64,000 nucleotides of DNA from Stenotrophomonas sp. 57 (GCF_030291075.1 NZ_CP127407.1:3842001-3906000), one strand, 5' to 3'; counted from the first letter of the stretch, positions 33,877-44,577 are shown. Numbers and translations are program-made. Notes: generated by a model not told the origin, from the sequence alone.

Positions 33877-35802
33877 TCAGTACAGCGGCGGTTGCTCGGC
33901 CGCTTCCCGGCGCAGCTGGGCGGCGCGCACCAGCACCGTCGGCGGAATGTTCTCCTCGGGAATGTCGAGCAGGCCCAGGCGATGCAGGAAGGCACCGGGG
34001 CCGCGCGAGGACGTCAGGGCGACCACCGGCACCGCCAGCACCATGCCGATCACCACCGGCGCCATCCAGGCCGCCAGCGACGGCGATACCGCCCAGGCCA
34101 CCAGGCCCATGAAGGCACCGAACACGCCCAGCCCGCCGTAGCCGCGGACCAGGGCCATCCACGAGATGCCACCATCGTCACGCTGCTGTGCGTCCCAGCC
34201 GGAATCGCGCCCGGACAGCACTTCGGCCACGCCGCGCGACTGCACGTACATCACCACCGGCGCCATCAGCGCGGCCAGAACGGTTTCCACCAGCATCGAC
34301 ACGAACGCGCGGATCGCGCCGCCACAGCCACGGCGGTCGACCGGGTCCAGCAGCATCGCCAGGTAGCCCAGCACCTTGGGCAGCAGCAGCACCGCCATGG
34401 TCGCGGCGAACAGGCGCACCACCTGTTCCTCGTCCTGGGCACGCCAGTACACGCTGGGGGACAGGTGCAGCAGGGCGTTGAAGTCGATGCCCTCCTGGAA
34501 CAACGGAATGGCGATGCCGATCAGCATCAGCATCGCCCACATCGGCGCGGTGAAGTAATGGCCGATGCCGATCAGCATGTGCGTGCGGCTGATCCAGTGC
34601 AGGCCGCGGCTGCCGACCACCTTGCCGTGCTGCAGGTTGCCCTGGCACCAGCGGCGGTCGCGCACCAGCAGGTCGGTCAGCGTCGGCGGGCCTTCTTCGT
34701 AGCTGCCGCCCAGGTACGGCACCATGTGCGCGGCCCAGCCGCCACGCCGCATCAGCGCCGCTTCGACGAAATCATGGCTGAGCACGTGGCCGCCGAACGG
34801 CTTGCGCCCCGGCAGCGCCGGCAGGCCGGCGTGGTCGGCGAAGGCACGGGTGCGGATGATCGCGTTGTGGCCCCAGTAGTTGCTCTCGGCGCCATGCCAC
34901 CAGGCCACGCCCCGGGCGATCACCGGGCCGTACACGCGGCCACCGAACTGCTGCATGCGGGCGAACAGGGTGCGGCCGCCGATCACCGACGGCAGGGTCT
35001 GGATCAGGCCGACATCGGCGTTGTGCTCCATGCCGGCCACCAGGCGCACGATGCTGTCGCCGGTCATCAGGCTGTCGGCGTCGAGGATCAGCATCTGCGG
35101 GTAGGCGCCACCGAAACGGCGCACCCAGTCGGCGATGTTGCCGGCCTTGCGTCCGCTGTTGTCGCCGCGACGGCGATAGAACAGGCGCGTCTGCCCGTCC
35201 GGCACGCGGTCGCGCAGTTCGGCGAAGACCTGTTCCTCGGCCGCGGCAATATCCTCGCGTCGGGTATCGCTGAGCACGAAGAAGTCGAAGCGTTCGAGCT
35301 GGCCGGTGGCCGCCACCGATTCGTAGATCGCCTGCAGGCCCGCCAGCAGGCGCCGCGGATCTTCGTTGTAGGTGGGCATCAGCAGCGCGGTGCGGCTGTG
35401 CACGGTCGGCAGCGGCTTGTCCGGGTCGATGCCGAGGCGATAGCCACGGTCGAACACGGCGGTCAGGAAGCCGGCCAGGGCGCTGGCGAAGGACAGCGCG
35501 ATCCAGGCGAACAGGCCAACGAACAGCACCAGCAGGCACGCTTCCAGCACGCTGATGCCATTGGCCGACAGCACCCGCCACATCATGCGGGTGGCGATGG
35601 CGGTCATGGCCAGGGTGCCGCCGAAGATGTAGAACCGGCGCAGGCCGATCAGGCGTGGCGAGGTTCGGTGGCGACGGACCTTCAGCGCACCCTCGCGCAG
35701 GGTCTGCTCGGGCATCGGCAGCGGTGATTCGGCGGGCAGCAGCGCCCAGCCGGCGTCGAGCCGGGGTGCATCCGCTTCTGCGTGGATGGTTTGCCCCCCC
35801 AT
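33877..35802 (-). CDS. opgH: osmoregulated periplasmic glucan glucosyltransferase
   Basis: A 641-residue inner-membrane family-2 glycosyltransferase that builds the beta-1,2-glucan backbone and exports it. Membrane segments flank a cytoplasmic catalytic domain with the LMPTYNED start, the metal-binding [11 protein letters not shown], and RDRRWCQGN (the QxxRW-type motif). An ATG at 35802 is used; a GTG one codon earlier is possible, and GGGGAG precedes both. Shorter than E. coli OpgH (about 850) at the N-terminus, as in Xanthomonas. opgG is not adjacent. Confidence 0.93.
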   Translation of the reverse strand: MGGQTIHAEADAPRLDAGWALLPAESPLPMPEQTLREGALKVRRHRTSPRLIGLRRFYIFGGTLAMTAIATRMMWRVLSANGISVLEACLLVLFVGLFAWIALSFASALAGFLTAVFDRGYRLGIDPDKPLPTVHSRTALLMPTYNEDPRRLLAGLQAIYESVAATGQLERFDFFVLSDTRREDIAAAEEQVFAELRDRVPDGQTRLFYRRRGDNSGRKAGNIADWVRRFGGAYPQMLILDADSLMTGDSIVRLVAGMEHNADVGLIQTLPSVIGGRTLFARMQQFGGRVYGPVIARGVAWWHGAESNYWGHNAIIRTRAFADHAGLPALPGRKPFGGHVLSHDFVEAALMRRGGWAAHMVPYLGGSYEEGPPTLTDLLVRDRRWCQGNLQHGKVVGSRGLHWISRTHMLIGIGHYFTAPMWAMLMLIGIAIPLFQEGIDFNALLHLSPSVYWRAQDEEQVVRLFAATMAVLLLPKVLGYLAMLLDPVDRRGCGGAIRAFVSMLVETVLAALMAPVVMYVQSRGVAEVLSGRDSGWDAQQRDDGGISWMALVRGYGGLGVFGAFMGLVAWAVSPSLAAWMAPVVIGMVLAVPVVALTSSRGPGAFLHRLGLLDIPEENIPPTVLVRAAQLRREAAEQPPLY

Positions 35803-36060
35803 CACCGCTTACTCCCCACGGTCGGCATGGCCGGCCGTCCCGGCCGGGCTGCATGCACGAAGGTTCCCGGCGCGCCTTCCCGGCGCCCGCACTTGTCCTG
35901 GCTGTGCCGGCCCTTGGCCGCACAGTCGCTGTCTGTCACTACCGGAACCCACACGATCTCCAACGGGGCGGAATCGAAAATGCGGCCCAGTCTAGGGCGC
36001 CGGATGTAAGCCGAGTGCGAAGGTCTACGCCGGGATTTATCCCCATTCAGCAAACAGCAG

Positions 36061-36096
36061 GCGACGCCGCGCCCTGCGGCGCGATGTCGCTTCTTT
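36061..36096 (+). other. GC-rich hairpin in the opgH-cirA intergenic region
   Basis: The gap 35803-36297 holds no gene I can support. It contains this hairpin: GCGAC..CGCGCC pairs with GGCGCG..GTCGC around a CTGC loop, followed by TTCTTTG. It resembles a weak plus-strand terminator with no gene before it, or an element of the opgH leader on the other strand. Confidence 0.4.
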
Positions 36097-36128
36097 GCAT
36101 GGCGTACTGGATCGTAACAAACGCGAAC

Positions 36129-36147
36129 GGTTATCATTTCATTAACC
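36129..36147. promoter_or_regulatory. possible operator upstream of the siderophore receptor
   Basis: An AT-rich 19-base palindromic site whose half-sites are GGTTA and TAACC around TCATTTCAT, in an otherwise GC-rich gap. It partly resembles a Fur box, and a Fur site would be expected before a siderophore receptor, but the match to the canonical consensus is poor. A TATCAT -10-like hexamer overlaps it. Confidence 0.35.
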
Positions 36148-36297
36148 AGGCAGGTCACCGTCTTCCGGACGGCTGAGACCCACCCAGCTGCGCCGGCCCG
36201 AACCGAGCGCCCTACGACCCATGGAAGGGGGGCCTGCCTGCTTGTCTGCGCGCGCCCGTCGCTTCCATCCGGTCCCTCTCATCCGATGGAAGCCGTC

Positions 36298-38343
36298 ATG
36301 TCCCAGCTGTCCCGTTCCCGTTCCGCGCGCCTGCCGCGCACTCGCCTGGCCAGTGCCCTGGCCACCGCCTGCCTGCTGACCGTGCCCGGCCTTGCCGCCG
36401 CCGAGGCCAGCGCCGATGCCTCCACCAAGGACCTGGATACCGTGGTGGTGACCGCTTCGGGCAACCAGCAATGGATCAAGGATGCGCCGGCCAGCATCAG
36501 CGTGATCAGCCGCGAGGACATCGCGCGCCAGCCGGTGCACGACCTGGCCACCCTGCTCAGCCGTGTGCCGGGCGTGACCGGCGGCCTCAGCGCCGTCGGC
36601 GAGCAGTCCAAGATCAAGCTGCGCGGCATGCCGTCCAACTACACGCTGGTGCTGGTGGACGGCAAGCGCATGGGCAGTTCGGCGTCGACCCACTACCGGC
36701 CGGACCTTGGCCGACAGGACCTGAACTGGATTTCGCCCGACCAGATCGAGCGCATCGAAGTGGTGCGCGGGCCGATGTCGTCGCTGTACGGTTCCGATGC
36801 CATGGGCGGCGTGATCAACATCATCACCCGGCGCATCGGCGATGAATGGAACGGCAGCGCGACGCACAGTTATACCCGCCCCGCCGATGACAAGCGCGGT
36901 GACACCCAGCAGATCGGCGCCACGTTCTCCGGCCCGCTCGGCGAACGCTTTGGCCTGCGCGTCGGTGCCAACAGCATGCGCCGCGACTCGGACCAGTCCA
37001 ACGGTGGTGTCTACGGCAACGCCTACGCCGGCGAGAAGGATCGCAATGTCGACGCGCTGCTGCAGTGGACGCTCAGCGACGCGCAGGAACTGTCGCTGGA
37101 AGCCGGCCATGGCGTGCAGCAGGCCTTCATCGACGCCTCGCTGGAAAAGCAGGATGAAGGCGCCTGGGGTGCCAGCGAACTCAAGCGCAGCTCGCTGGCG
37201 CTCAACCACGATGGCAAGTGGAGCTTCGGCAATTCGAAGATCAGTGCGTACTGGACCAAGTACAAGAACGACATCGGTGCTACCGGCCGTTCCGAAGCGA
37301 CCGATACGATCATCGAAGGCAGCCTGACCACGCCATTCACCCTCGGTGTTGAACATCAGTTCGCCGTGGGCGGCCAGTGGAAGCGCCAGGAGCTGACCAA
37401 CACCGACACCATCGGCCGCGCGCCGATCGACTATGCCGGCAATGCCGTCAGCGGCTCCGATCTGGAAGTGGATACGTGGGCCCTGTTCGTCGAAGACGAG
37501 CTGAAACTGCACCGCACCCTGGCGCTGACCCTGGGCGCGCGCCTGGACCATCATGGGAAGTTTGGCGGCCATGTCAGTCCGCGCGCCTACCTGGTCTGGC
37601 ACCCGGCCGAACAATGGACGATCCGTGGTGGCATTTCCAAGGGCTTCCGCGCGCCCAGCCTGACCGAGAACTCCGCCACCGCCGCCACCCAGTCCGGTGG
37701 CCGTGGCTGCACCTCGCTGATCCCACTGGGCTATACGCGCGGCGGCTGCTACATGGCCGGCAATCCGGACCTGGACCCGGAAACCAGTACCAACCGCGAG
37801 ATCGGCATCAGCTTCGACAACGACCTGGTCGATGCCGGCCTGACCTACTTCCATACCGACTTCAGGAACAAGATCGAGTACGCCCCGCTGGGCAGGTTCA
37901 ACGGCATCTGGTGGACGCGCATGAGCAACGTGCAGCGCGCGCGCACCAGCGGCATGGAGGGCAACCTCAATTTCCGCTTCGGCGAGCACTGGCGCTGGCG
38001 CACCTCGGCCACCTGGATGAAGGAAGCCAAGAACCTGACCACCGGCCGCAACCTGATCGACACACCGGAATTCTCTGGTTATTCGTCGCTGGACTGGACG
38101 CCCGGCACGGTGTTTTCCAGCAGCCTGTCGGCGCAGTACACCGGCAAGCAGACCGGCACGGCGACGACCTTCCTCAAGGCCTACACGCTGTATGACCTGA
38201 CCGCGGCCTGGAACGTCAACGAGGTGCTGACCCTGCGTGGCGGTGTCAGCAACCTGGCCGACAAGAAGCTGTATGCGGAAGGCTCCACCGACTACTTCGT
38301 GGCCGGGCGCAGCTACTTCCTCAGCATGACCGCGCGGTTCTGA
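36298..38343 (+). CDS. cirA: TonB-dependent siderophore receptor, CirA type
   Basis: A 681-residue outer-membrane receptor for iron-catecholate siderophores. After a signal peptide (ending near AAAEA) comes a TonB box (DTVVVTAS) and a plug domain with KDAPASISVISREDI, YTLVLVDGKRM, DLNWISPDQIERIEVVRGP and SLYGSDAMGGVINIITR, closely similar to E. coli CirA; then a 22-strand barrel ending in Phe. The start at 36298 has GGAAG upstream; an ATG at 36286 is also possible. Cirs also serve as routes for catechol-bearing antibiotics and colicins. No siderophore synthesis genes are nearby. Confidence 0.9.
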   Translation: MSQLSRSRSARLPRTRLASALATACLLTVPGLAAAEASADASTKDLDTVVVTASGNQQWIKDAPASISVISREDIARQPVHDLATLLSRVPGVTGGLSAVGEQSKIKLRGMPSNYTLVLVDGKRMGSSASTHYRPDLGRQDLNWISPDQIERIEVVRGPMSSLYGSDAMGGVINIITRRIGDEWNGSATHSYTRPADDKRGDTQQIGATFSGPLGERFGLRVGANSMRRDSDQSNGGVYGNAYAGEKDRNVDALLQWTLSDAQELSLEAGHGVQQAFIDASLEKQDEGAWGASELKRSSLALNHDGKWSFGNSKISAYWTKYKNDIGATGRSEATDTIIEGSLTTPFTLGVEHQFAVGGQWKRQELTNTDTIGRAPIDYAGNAVSGSDLEVDTWALFVEDELKLHRTLALTLGARLDHHGKFGGHVSPRAYLVWHPAEQWTIRGGISKGFRAPSLTENSATAATQSGGRGCTSLIPLGYTRGGCYMAGNPDLDPETSTNREIGISFDNDLVDAGLTYFHTDFRNKIEYAPLGRFNGIWWTRMSNVQRARTSGMEGNLNFRFGEHWRWRTSATWMKEAKNLTTGRNLIDTPEFSGYSSLDWTPGTVFSSSLSAQYTGKQTGTATTFLKAYTLYDLTAAWNVNEVLTLRGGVSNLADKKLYAEGSTDYFVAGRSYFLSMTARF

Positions 38344-38353
38344 CCAGCAGCAT

Positions 38354-38395
38354 CCGCCGCGATCGCGCTGGCGACGGGCCAGCGCGATCGGCGGT
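38354..38395 (+). terminator. hairpin between cirA and a small convergent gene
   Basis: Long imperfect stem CCGCCGCGATCGCGCTGG pairing with CCAGCGCGATCGGCGG around CGACGGG. There is no T run, so termination is possible but not certain. Confidence 0.4.
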
Positions 38396-38403
38396 GTTGC
38401 GGA

Positions 38404-38577
38404 TTACTCGCTTTCCAGTGCGGCGGCCGGCGCCGCGCTCTGCACAGCCGCCGTGCGTGCACGGTCCATCGCTACCGCCAGTTGCTGGCGTGCGAGCAGC
38501 TGTTGTGCCTGCACCACTTCAGGTGTCGGCAGGAGCACCGGTCCCGGTGCGTTTTCCGGTGTAGCAGGTGTGGTCAT
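38404..38577 (-). CDS. small hypothetical protein
   Basis: A 57-residue protein rich in Ala, Gln and Pro, without membrane segment or motif. A perfect GGAGG lies four bases before the ATG at 38577, which is why I accept the gene; a longer upstream frame adds 21 doubtful residues. The central part (VVQAQQLLARQQLAVAMDRA) would form an amphipathic helix. No family recognised. Confidence 0.55.
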   Translation of the reverse strand: MTTPATPENAPGPVLLPTPEVVQAQQLLARQQLAVAMDRARTAAVQSAAPAAALESE

Positions 38578-38793
38578 GCAGCCTCCATGGACATCCCGCC
38601 GCCGCACGGACTCAGCGGGTGCGGCAGCGGAACTGCGCACCCTATCCTAAAAACAAGGCGGGTGGGTGACGGTGCGCCCCTGCGCCGCACCACCATGCAG
38701 GATAGAGCGTCACATTTCCGACGCTGCAGGGTGGATTCCTGAACCGGCCGCACCGTATCATGTAAACGTTTTCCCACAAGGACGTGTACGTCA

Positions 38794-39180
38794 ATGAACA
38801 CAGTCGACCTCTCCCGCTTCAGCCCGAAGTGGCAGTTCCGCTTCAACTTCTTCCAGCAGCACGGCGCACCCAAGGAACCGGGTTTCAAGCAGGCCTGGAA
38901 GGCGTTGTCCTTCGGCGACCGCCTGAAGGTCAACATCAACTTCTTCGCCTTCTTCTTCGGCTTCATCTACCTGCTCATCCTGGGCATGTGGCGCAAGGCA
39001 CTGGTGGTGATCGGCATCGGCATCGTGCTGACCATCGTCTCGCTGTTCCTGCCGGATGTCGTCGCGCGTCCACTGTTCATCGCCATGAACTTCCTGGTTG
39101 CTTCAAGCACCAACTACAGCTACTACCTGGAGCAGGTGAAGGGTCGCGCCAGCTGGAACCCCTTCGAAGGGATGTTCTGA
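38794..39180 (+). CDS. DUF2628 family membrane protein
   Basis: A 128-residue protein with two to three hydrophobic segments after a cytoplasmic stretch containing WKALSFGDRLKVNINFFAFF, which matches the DUF2628 pattern. It has an N-terminal aromatic-rich leader (FSPKWQFRFNFF). Function unknown. It forms a single-gene unit, closed by a symmetrical terminator shared with the convergent chemoreceptor gene. Confidence 0.8.
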   Translation: MNTVDLSRFSPKWQFRFNFFQQHGAPKEPGFKQAWKALSFGDRLKVNINFFAFFFGFIYLLILGMWRKALVVIGIGIVLTIVSLFLPDVVARPLFIAMNFLVASSTNYSYYLEQVKGRASWNPFEGMF

Positions 39181-39230
39181 ACCCAAGCCGTCACCGGACC
39201 TGGATCCGGTGCGCTGTGACCGGCTGAAAC

Positions 39231-39260
39231 GAAAACGCCCGGCCTTGGCCGGGCGTTTTC
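39231..39260. terminator. bidirectional rho-independent terminator
   Basis: A nearly perfect palindrome GAAAACGCCCGGCC/GGCCGGGCGTTTTC with T runs on both strands, between the DUF2628 gene and the convergent chemoreceptor gene. Confidence 0.9.
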
Positions 39261-39280
39261 ATGTGTGCGCGTAGCGGACC

Positions 39281-41812
39281 TCAGGCCGCGCGGCGTGCCA
39301 CGGCCACCGGCTCGGCCTGCAGGCGGAAGCGCGAGACCGCCACCGCCAGTTGCTCGGCCTGCTCTTCCATCGCGCGTGCCGCAGCGCTGGCTTCCTCCAC
39401 CAGCGCGGCGTTCTGCTGGGTAGTCTCATCCATCTGCACCACGGTCTGGTTGACCTGCTCGATGCCGGCTGACTGTTCGCGAGAGGCGGCCGAGATCTCG
39501 GCCATGATCTCGTTGACCCGCCCGACCTGGCCGACGATCTCCTGCATCGTGCGGCCGGCGCCGTGCACCAGCTGCGCTCCGGCACCGACCTGGGCCACCG
39601 AAGCATCGATCAGCTCCTTGATTTCCTTCGCGGCACCCGCCGAGCGCTGGGCCAGCGCGCGCACCTCGCTGGCGACCACGGCGAAGCCGCGGCCCTGCTC
39701 ACCGGCCCGCGCGGCTTCCACCGCCGCGTTCAACGCCAGGATGTTGGTCTGGAACGCGATACCGTCGATCACCGAGATGATCTCGGCGATGCGCTGCGAC
39801 GATGCTTCGATCTGCTCCATCGTCTGCACCACCTGGCTGACCACCTGGCCACCTTCGCTGGCCACGCCCGCTGCGGAGCCGGCCAGGGTGTTGGCCTGCA
39901 GCGCGTGGTCGGCGTTCTGGCGCACGGTGGAGGTCAACTCCTCCATCGACGCGGCCGTTTCTTCCAGGTTGGCCGCCTGCTGTTCGGTGCGGCGCGACAG
40001 GTCGCTGTTACCGGCAGCAATCTCACCCGCCGCCAGGCGGATGCTGGCCGCCGACTGCTGGATCTGCCCGACGATCCCCGTCAGCTGCTGCACGGTGCTG
40101 TTGGCATCATCGCGCATCACCGCGAACACACCGTGGAAGTCGCCCTGCATGCGCGCGCTCAGGTCGCCTGCGGCAATCGCGCGCAGCAGCGTCGACAGCT
40201 CGGCCAGGTTGTGGTCGCTCACCTCCATCATGGTGTTGAGGGTCTGCACCATGCGGCGGAAATCGTGGTCGAAGCGCAGCGCATCACCGCGCACCGCGAA
40301 GTCGCCGGCGGCCGCCGCAGCCGCCAGTTGCTGGATCTGCTCATTGATCGCGGCCAGGTTGTGCTTGGTGGTGGCCATGGCGGCGGTGAACACTGCCTTC
40401 TCGCCCGGCAGTGCTTCCATGTCCACGCTGAGGTCACCTACGGCGTAGCGCTGCATCACCTCGACCAGGCGCTGGGTGACCGCATTGCTGGAGGCCACCA
40501 GCTGGTTGCTGTCGGCCACCATGCGGCCGTACTCGCCCGGGAACGCCGAGGCGTCCATGCGGTAGCTGAGCTCGCCGGCATCGTGGCGGCGCGCCATTTC
40601 CGCCTGCGCGGCCATCACGGCCTGCAGCTGGCCACGCATGCCCTGCATCGCCTCCAGCAAGCGGCCCACTTCATCGTTGCTGCGTGCCGGCAGCGTGCTG
40701 TCCAGCTTGCCGGCGGCCACGTCGCCCGCCACGCGCACGGCTTCGGCCAGCGGGCGGATCGCCAGGCGGCGCAGCAGCACGTAGACACCGGCGCTGAGGG
40801 TCAGCGCGGCCACCACGCCAACCAGCAGGGTCAGCCACAGCAGCTGGCGGGCCTCGGCAACGATCACCGCATGCGGCATCACCACGCCCAGCGCGAAGCG
40901 CTGCGGGGCATCGCCCACGCGCAGCGGCACGTACACGCGTACGTTGCCGGCCGCGTCCGGGGTGAAGGCTTCAAACCTGCGGTCGGCGGCAATGTCGGCC
41001 AGCATGCTGCGGGTCAATGCGTCGCTGCGCGGCTTGCCGATCTCGGCCGCATTGGCCGATGCCAGCACTACGCCCTTGGGCGAGAGCAGTTCGACGCGGC
41101 CAGCGCCCATCGGCGTCAGCGTCGCCAGATGCTTCTGCAGCGCCGCCAGCGAGAAGTCCACGGTGAACACACCGAGGAACGTGCCGTTCTCCACGATCGG
41201 CGTGCTCAACGTGCTCATCAGCACCTGCTGGCCGGCGATGTCGTAGGCGTAGGGCTCGCTGACCTTGGGCAGCTTGTCGCGGCTGGGCACCACGTACCAG
41301 TCGGCCGAACCGTCGGCGGCTTCGGTGTAGTCGGTCATGGTCGACTGCTGCGGCTTGCCGTCGTGCCAGGCCCAGTAGCTCATGTAGCGGCCGCTGGCAT
41401 CGTGCATCTCGGTATTGGCGAACTCGGCATCCTTGCCATCGAAGGCGTTGGCCTCCCACATGGTGCTCTTGCCCAGCCATTCGGGGTGGGTGCGCAGCTG
41501 CTCGCCAATCACCGCGGCCAGGCTGGCGCGGTCGGGAACGTCGCCGCGCGCGCGCTGGGCCAGCACGGCTTCAACCATCGCATCGTTGCTGGCGAAGGCG
41601 GTGCCCAGGTCGGCCGCGACCTGGCGCGCCTCGGCATTGGCCTCGCTGGTCATGGTCTGGCGCGAGGCATCGATCAGGCTGGCGCTGGCCTGGCGATAGA
41701 TCAGGAACGCCGTCAGGCCGAAGCACAGCAGCGCGATGACGGCGGTACCCAGCATCAGCTTGTGGGCGATGCTGCCCGGGCGGCGGGCAGCGGCGGAACG
41801 GGAAGAAGGCAT
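39281..41812 (-). CDS. methyl-accepting chemotaxis protein with dCache-type sensor
   Basis: An 843-residue chemoreceptor: membrane segment about 20-40, a large periplasmic sensor (about 45-310) with [14 protein letters not shown] and [20 protein letters not shown] typical of dCache_1, a second membrane segment (about 317-342), HAMP, a long helical stalk with repeated [12 protein letters not shown] / [16 protein letters not shown] HAMP-related segments, and the kinase-contact hairpin ([20 protein letters not shown], about 690-700). There is no C-terminal CheR-binding pentapeptide. Likely ligand: small organic acids or amino acids, unproven. No SD-like site precedes the ATG. Confidence 0.92.
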   Translation of the reverse strand: MPSSRSAAARRPGSIAHKLMLGTAVIALLCFGLTAFLIYRQASASLIDASRQTMTSEANAEARQVAADLGTAFASNDAMVEAVLAQRARGDVPDRASLAAVIGEQLRTHPEWLGKSTMWEANAFDGKDAEFANTEMHDASGRYMSYWAWHDGKPQQSTMTDYTEAADGSADWYVVPSRDKLPKVSEPYAYDIAGQQVLMSTLSTPIVENGTFLGVFTVDFSLAALQKHLATLTPMGAGRVELLSPKGVVLASANAAEIGKPRSDALTRSMLADIAADRRFEAFTPDAAGNVRVYVPLRVGDAPQRFALGVVMPHAVIVAEARQLLWLTLLVGVVAALTLSAGVYVLLRRLAIRPLAEAVRVAGDVAAGKLDSTLPARSNDEVGRLLEAMQGMRGQLQAVMAAQAEMARRHDAGELSYRMDASAFPGEYGRMVADSNQLVASSNAVTQRLVEVMQRYAVGDLSVDMEALPGEKAVFTAAMATTKHNLAAINEQIQQLAAAAAAGDFAVRGDALRFDHDFRRMVQTLNTMMEVSDHNLAELSTLLRAIAAGDLSARMQGDFHGVFAVMRDDANSTVQQLTGIVGQIQQSAASIRLAAGEIAAGNSDLSRRTEQQAANLEETAASMEELTSTVRQNADHALQANTLAGSAAGVASEGGQVVSQVVQTMEQIEASSQRIAEIISVIDGIAFQTNILALNAAVEAARAGEQGRGFAVVASEVRALAQRSAGAAKEIKELIDASVAQVGAGAQLVHGAGRTMQEIVGQVGRVNEIMAEISAASREQSAGIEQVNQTVVQMDETTQQNAALVEEASAAARAMEEQAEQLAVAVSRFRLQAEPVAVARRAA

Positions 41813-42020
41813 GGAAGGATCCGCAAGGCAGTTCAGGACAACCGGCACCGCAAGGGCACCGCGCAGGCGCGCGATCCATCGCGCAGGCTGCCGGCCGCCG
41901 GGGACCGCCCGGCGCTGGAAGCGCACCGGGTTAGCGGCCGCCAGCCCACCAGGTTGAGGCGCCTGGCGTGCACATTCCTGAATCCGCTCAGGGACGGGCC
42001 AGAAACCCGTCCCGTCTCCC

Positions 42021-42923
42021 CTACTCGGCCACCCGGTCCCTGATCCACTCCGCGCGTGGCAACACTTCGATGCTGCCTGAGGCGTACTGCTGCAGCACGT
42101 CGTCCGGCCCGAAGCGCGGCTGCCAGCCCAGCTCCCTGCGGATACGGGCACTGTCGTAGACGCGATCGACGCTCAGCGGCAACGGCCAGCCACGGCGCTC
42201 GAACTCGGCCAGCAACTGCGGCACGCGCCGGGCCAACACGTTGCGCGGCTGGGTGGCCAGCTCCAGGCAGTCCTCGCGCCGGAACGGTGTCGCCGCGCAG
42301 GCGATGTAGCGGTCGAAGGCCGCGCCCTCATCGAGCAGCAACGCCGCATGCGCGCTGGCCACGTCACGCGCGTCAATGCCGCGGTGCAGGCGGAACATCG
42401 CCATCCGCTCCGGCGGTTCCGGGAAGCAGCGCCCCATCCGCAGCACGCGCACACTGAACTCCGGCGCAGCGGCGGCTTCAGCCAGGGCCTCGGCCTGCAG
42501 TTTGGTGCGGTGGTAGATCGTGCGCGGCAACGGCTCGGTATCCTCGTCGATCCATCGGCACCCCCCCGCCACCACGGCATGGCCGTACAGCGCCGTGGTA
42601 CTGGTCAGCACGAAGCGCCGAGCACCGGCTTCGCGCGCCGCCTGCAGCAGGTGCGCAGTGGCGTCCACGTTGATCTGCTGGAACACCGTATCCGGTACCA
42701 GGCCAACGTGCGGGGCATGCAGGGCCGCGGTATGGATGACCGCGTCGACGCCCTGCACCGCGCGTACGACGGCCTGATGATCGGTGACATCGGCAATGAT
42801 GCGCGTGGTGGCAAACGGGCTGCGATCCAGGCCCACCACTTCATGGGCAGCCGCCAACGCACCGAAGATCGCGCGCCCGATCCGCCCGGAACTGCCGGTC
42901 AACAGAATCTTCATTGAGTCCAT
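42021..42923 (-). CDS. NAD-dependent epimerase/dehydratase (extended SDR)
   Basis: A 300-residue nucleotide-sugar-type oxidoreductase. N-terminal NAD(P) motif TGSSGRIG and catalytic YHRTK (Tyr-x-x-x-Lys) are present; the [11 protein letters not shown] and [11 protein letters not shown] stretches resemble GalE/uronate dehydrogenase-like SDRs. The substrate is unknown. An ATG three codons further in (42914) is an alternative start. It is the next gene downstream of the S41 remnant and upstream of the chemoreceptor, with no clear partner. Confidence 0.85.
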   Translation of the reverse strand: MDSMKILLTGSSGRIGRAIFGALAAAHEVVGLDRSPFATTRIIADVTDHQAVVRAVQGVDAVIHTAALHAPHVGLVPDTVFQQINVDATAHLLQAAREAGARRFVLTSTTALYGHAVVAGGCRWIDEDTEPLPRTIYHRTKLQAEALAEAAAAPEFSVRVLRMGRCFPEPPERMAMFRLHRGIDARDVASAHAALLLDEGAAFDRYIACAATPFRREDCLELATQPRNVLARRVPQLLAEFERRGWPLPLSVDRVYDSARIRRELGWQPRFGPDDVLQQYASGSIEVLPRAEWIRDRVAE

Positions 42924-43012
42924 TCACTCGAAGCGCCCGGGAACTACCGGGATGCCTCGATTCTAGGCATGCTGCATGTCATCTGCGATAGGGCGGTGTT
43001 GCAGATGTGCGT

Positions 43013-43605
43013 TCATCCTGACGACTTCGAGGGCGCCAGCAACTGCCGTGCGATGAACAACGGATCATCGCCACCTGCAACATCGGGCGTCACACCGGTG
43101 CGCTCCCAGTTGCCGCCGGTACGCAGGTTGATGGGCTGGCGGTCCGGAATGCTGATCTGATAACCGTCCGGCAGCAGCACAGGATCATCGAACATATGTG
43201 CGGCGCCACCACTGCGGCCGCCGACGATGCGCGCACGTCCCAGGGCCTGCAGCGAACAGGCAACGAACTCGGCCGCCGAGCCGGTGCGGCGGTCGATCAG
43301 CACGACCAGCGGCTTCAGGTACAGCGGCAGGCTCACCGGCGGCAGGGGTACCGCCGTGCGCTGGCCGCGATGCTCAACGGCCTGCACCTGGGTGACGGTG
43401 GGCTGCAGCAGCGTGCGTACCAGCAGGTCCGCGCTGCCGTCGTCACCGCCGCCGTTCTGGCGCAGGTCCAGCACCAGGCCATCGGTGTCGGCCAGCAGGG
43501 TGAACGCCGCCGCCAGCTTGGGGCGAGCCAGATCGAGCGGATAGAAGGTGCTCAGCCGCAGGTAGTCGATGTTGCCCTCCAGCACCCGCACCTCGCGACA
43601 GCCGC
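43013..43605 (-). pseudogene. 5'-truncated S41 family peptidase
   Basis: The sequence encodes the C-terminal half of a tail-specific-protease-like S41 enzyme: REVRVLEGNIDYLRLSTFYPLD, the DGLVLDLRQNGGG motif and the catalytic Ser in RTGSAAEFVACSLQALG. Homology appears to stop near 43600, where the expected 'GF-R-E-V' lead-in is broken to GC-R-E-V; beyond it the minus strand gives only an unrelated frame. The N-terminal domain and start are missing, so this should be non-functional. Confidence 0.7.
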
Positions 43606-43803
43606 GAACGCATCCTGCAGTTGAGCCCGCTTGCCCTGCAGGCACTGCCGGCGCTGCAGGCGCAATGGCAGGCCACCGCACGTGCCGCACGCAGCCTCGA
43701 TGCGGATCTCGGACAGTCGTTGGAGCAGGTGCTGCGCGATGCACTGCAGGCGCTGGAGCAACGACCGATCGCGCAACGCCTTGGCGACGCCCGTCGGCGC
43801 TGA
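43597..43803 (+). pseudogene. 3' remnant of a plus-strand gene
   Basis: About 68 codons (DSRERILQLSPLALQALP... to LGDARRR, TGA at 43801-43803) with strong GC-third-position codon use and an alpha-helical, coiled-coil-like sequence. There is no plausible start, and it abuts the broken S41 gene head to head. It looks like the C-terminus of a regulator that used to diverge from the S41 gene; the family is not recognised. The next 196 bases, to 43999, hold no gene I can support. Confidence 0.4.
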
Positions 43804-43999
43804 CACAGCGCCGTCTCGATGACGCCCCGCGTCTTCGCTGATGCCTGCCGCAGCGTTCGCCTGAATGGCGCCGCCATCAACCAGGTGCGCACATCGCGTG
43901 AAGGCCACGACCGCGATGGCGACCTGGACTTAGCACGCGTTGGCCAAGCATGGGCGCCGTCGCCGACCACGGCGCCACCCATGCAGCAGGAGACTTCCC

Positions 44000-44299
44000 A
44001 TGACTGAGCAGAATCACCGCTCCAACCGGGGCTTCGCCTCGATGGACCAGGCCAAGCAGCGCGCGATCGCTGCCAAAGGCGGGCGTGCCGCGCATGCTTC
44101 CGGCAATGCGCATGAGTTCAGCCCCGACGAGGCACGCGCGGCAGGCCGCAAGGGCGGCGAGGCGATCAGCCGTGATCGGCAGCACATGGCCGCGATCGGA
44201 CGTGAAGGTGGGCATGCCCGCCACGCCAATGCCCGCCAGCAGCAACAGCAACAGCAAGCCGGGCATGGCGCAGAGGATCCACATCACCAGCAGCGGTGA
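44000..44299 (+). CDS. KGG-repeat stress-induced protein
   Basis: A 99-residue hydrophilic protein with the GFASMDxxK(Q)R-IAAKGG signature: RGFASMDQAKQRAIAAKGG and two related units (EARAAGRKGGEAISRD, MAAIGREGGHAR). Such YciG/Con-10-like proteins are induced by desiccation or stationary phase, often via RpoS. A C-terminal tract of seven Gln follows. AGGAG lies seven bases before the ATG. It survives intact between two broken gene pairs. Confidence 0.88.
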   Translation: MTEQNHRSNRGFASMDQAKQRAIAAKGGRAAHASGNAHEFSPDEARAAGRKGGEAISRDRQHMAAIGREGGHARHANARQQQQQQQAGHGAEDPHHQQR

Positions 44300-44309
44300 T
44301 ACCGCGCCC

Positions 44310-44577
44310 TCAGGCCGCGGCCCGTCGACGGTACAGTTCCGCAGCCACGAGCAGGACCAGCGTGCCTGCCACTGCCATCGCCCAGGCGAAGCCGGCGGCC
44401 ATGGCACTGCGATACCCGGTAAGCACCTGCGGCGCGGCGTGCAGCGAGCCCGGGCGCAGGATGAGATCACGCGCCTGCGCAACAAGCCACTGCTGACCTG
44501 GGGCCTGCGCGGATGCGGCGAACTGCTGCACGGCGTGTTGACCCATCAGGCTGCCCAGCAAGGCGAGGATCCAGGCC
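44310..44577 (-). pseudogene. 3' remnant of a membrane transporter gene
   Basis: About 88 codons: a hydrophobic stretch (AWILALLGSLMGQHAVQQFA), a loop rich in Gln, and a last membrane helix (MAAGFAWAMAVAGTLVLLVAAELY) before RRRAAA and the stop. This resembles the end of a DHA2-type major-facilitator exporter. No start is plausible: upstream of about 44577 the frame becomes low-complexity and an opposite-strand remnant begins. Confidence 0.4.

Noticed and set aside
36155..36285. Possible TPP riboswitch in the leader of the receptor gene (CTGAGA followed by ACCC)
   Set aside because: Only the CTGAGA core is matched; the conserved pyrophosphate-binding half and pairing stems are absent.
36142..37989. 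615-codon minus-strand frame opposite the siderophore receptor
   Set aside because: No motif, no start signal, and complete overlap with a clearly real gene.
39563..42043. Long plus-strand frame opposite the chemoreceptor (826 codons)
   Set aside because: It is an antisense shadow created by high GC at third positions; the minus strand has all chemoreceptor motifs.
43819..44007. 62-codon plus-strand frame between the scar and the KGG gene
   Set aside because: No start signal, no family, and its codon use does not look coding.
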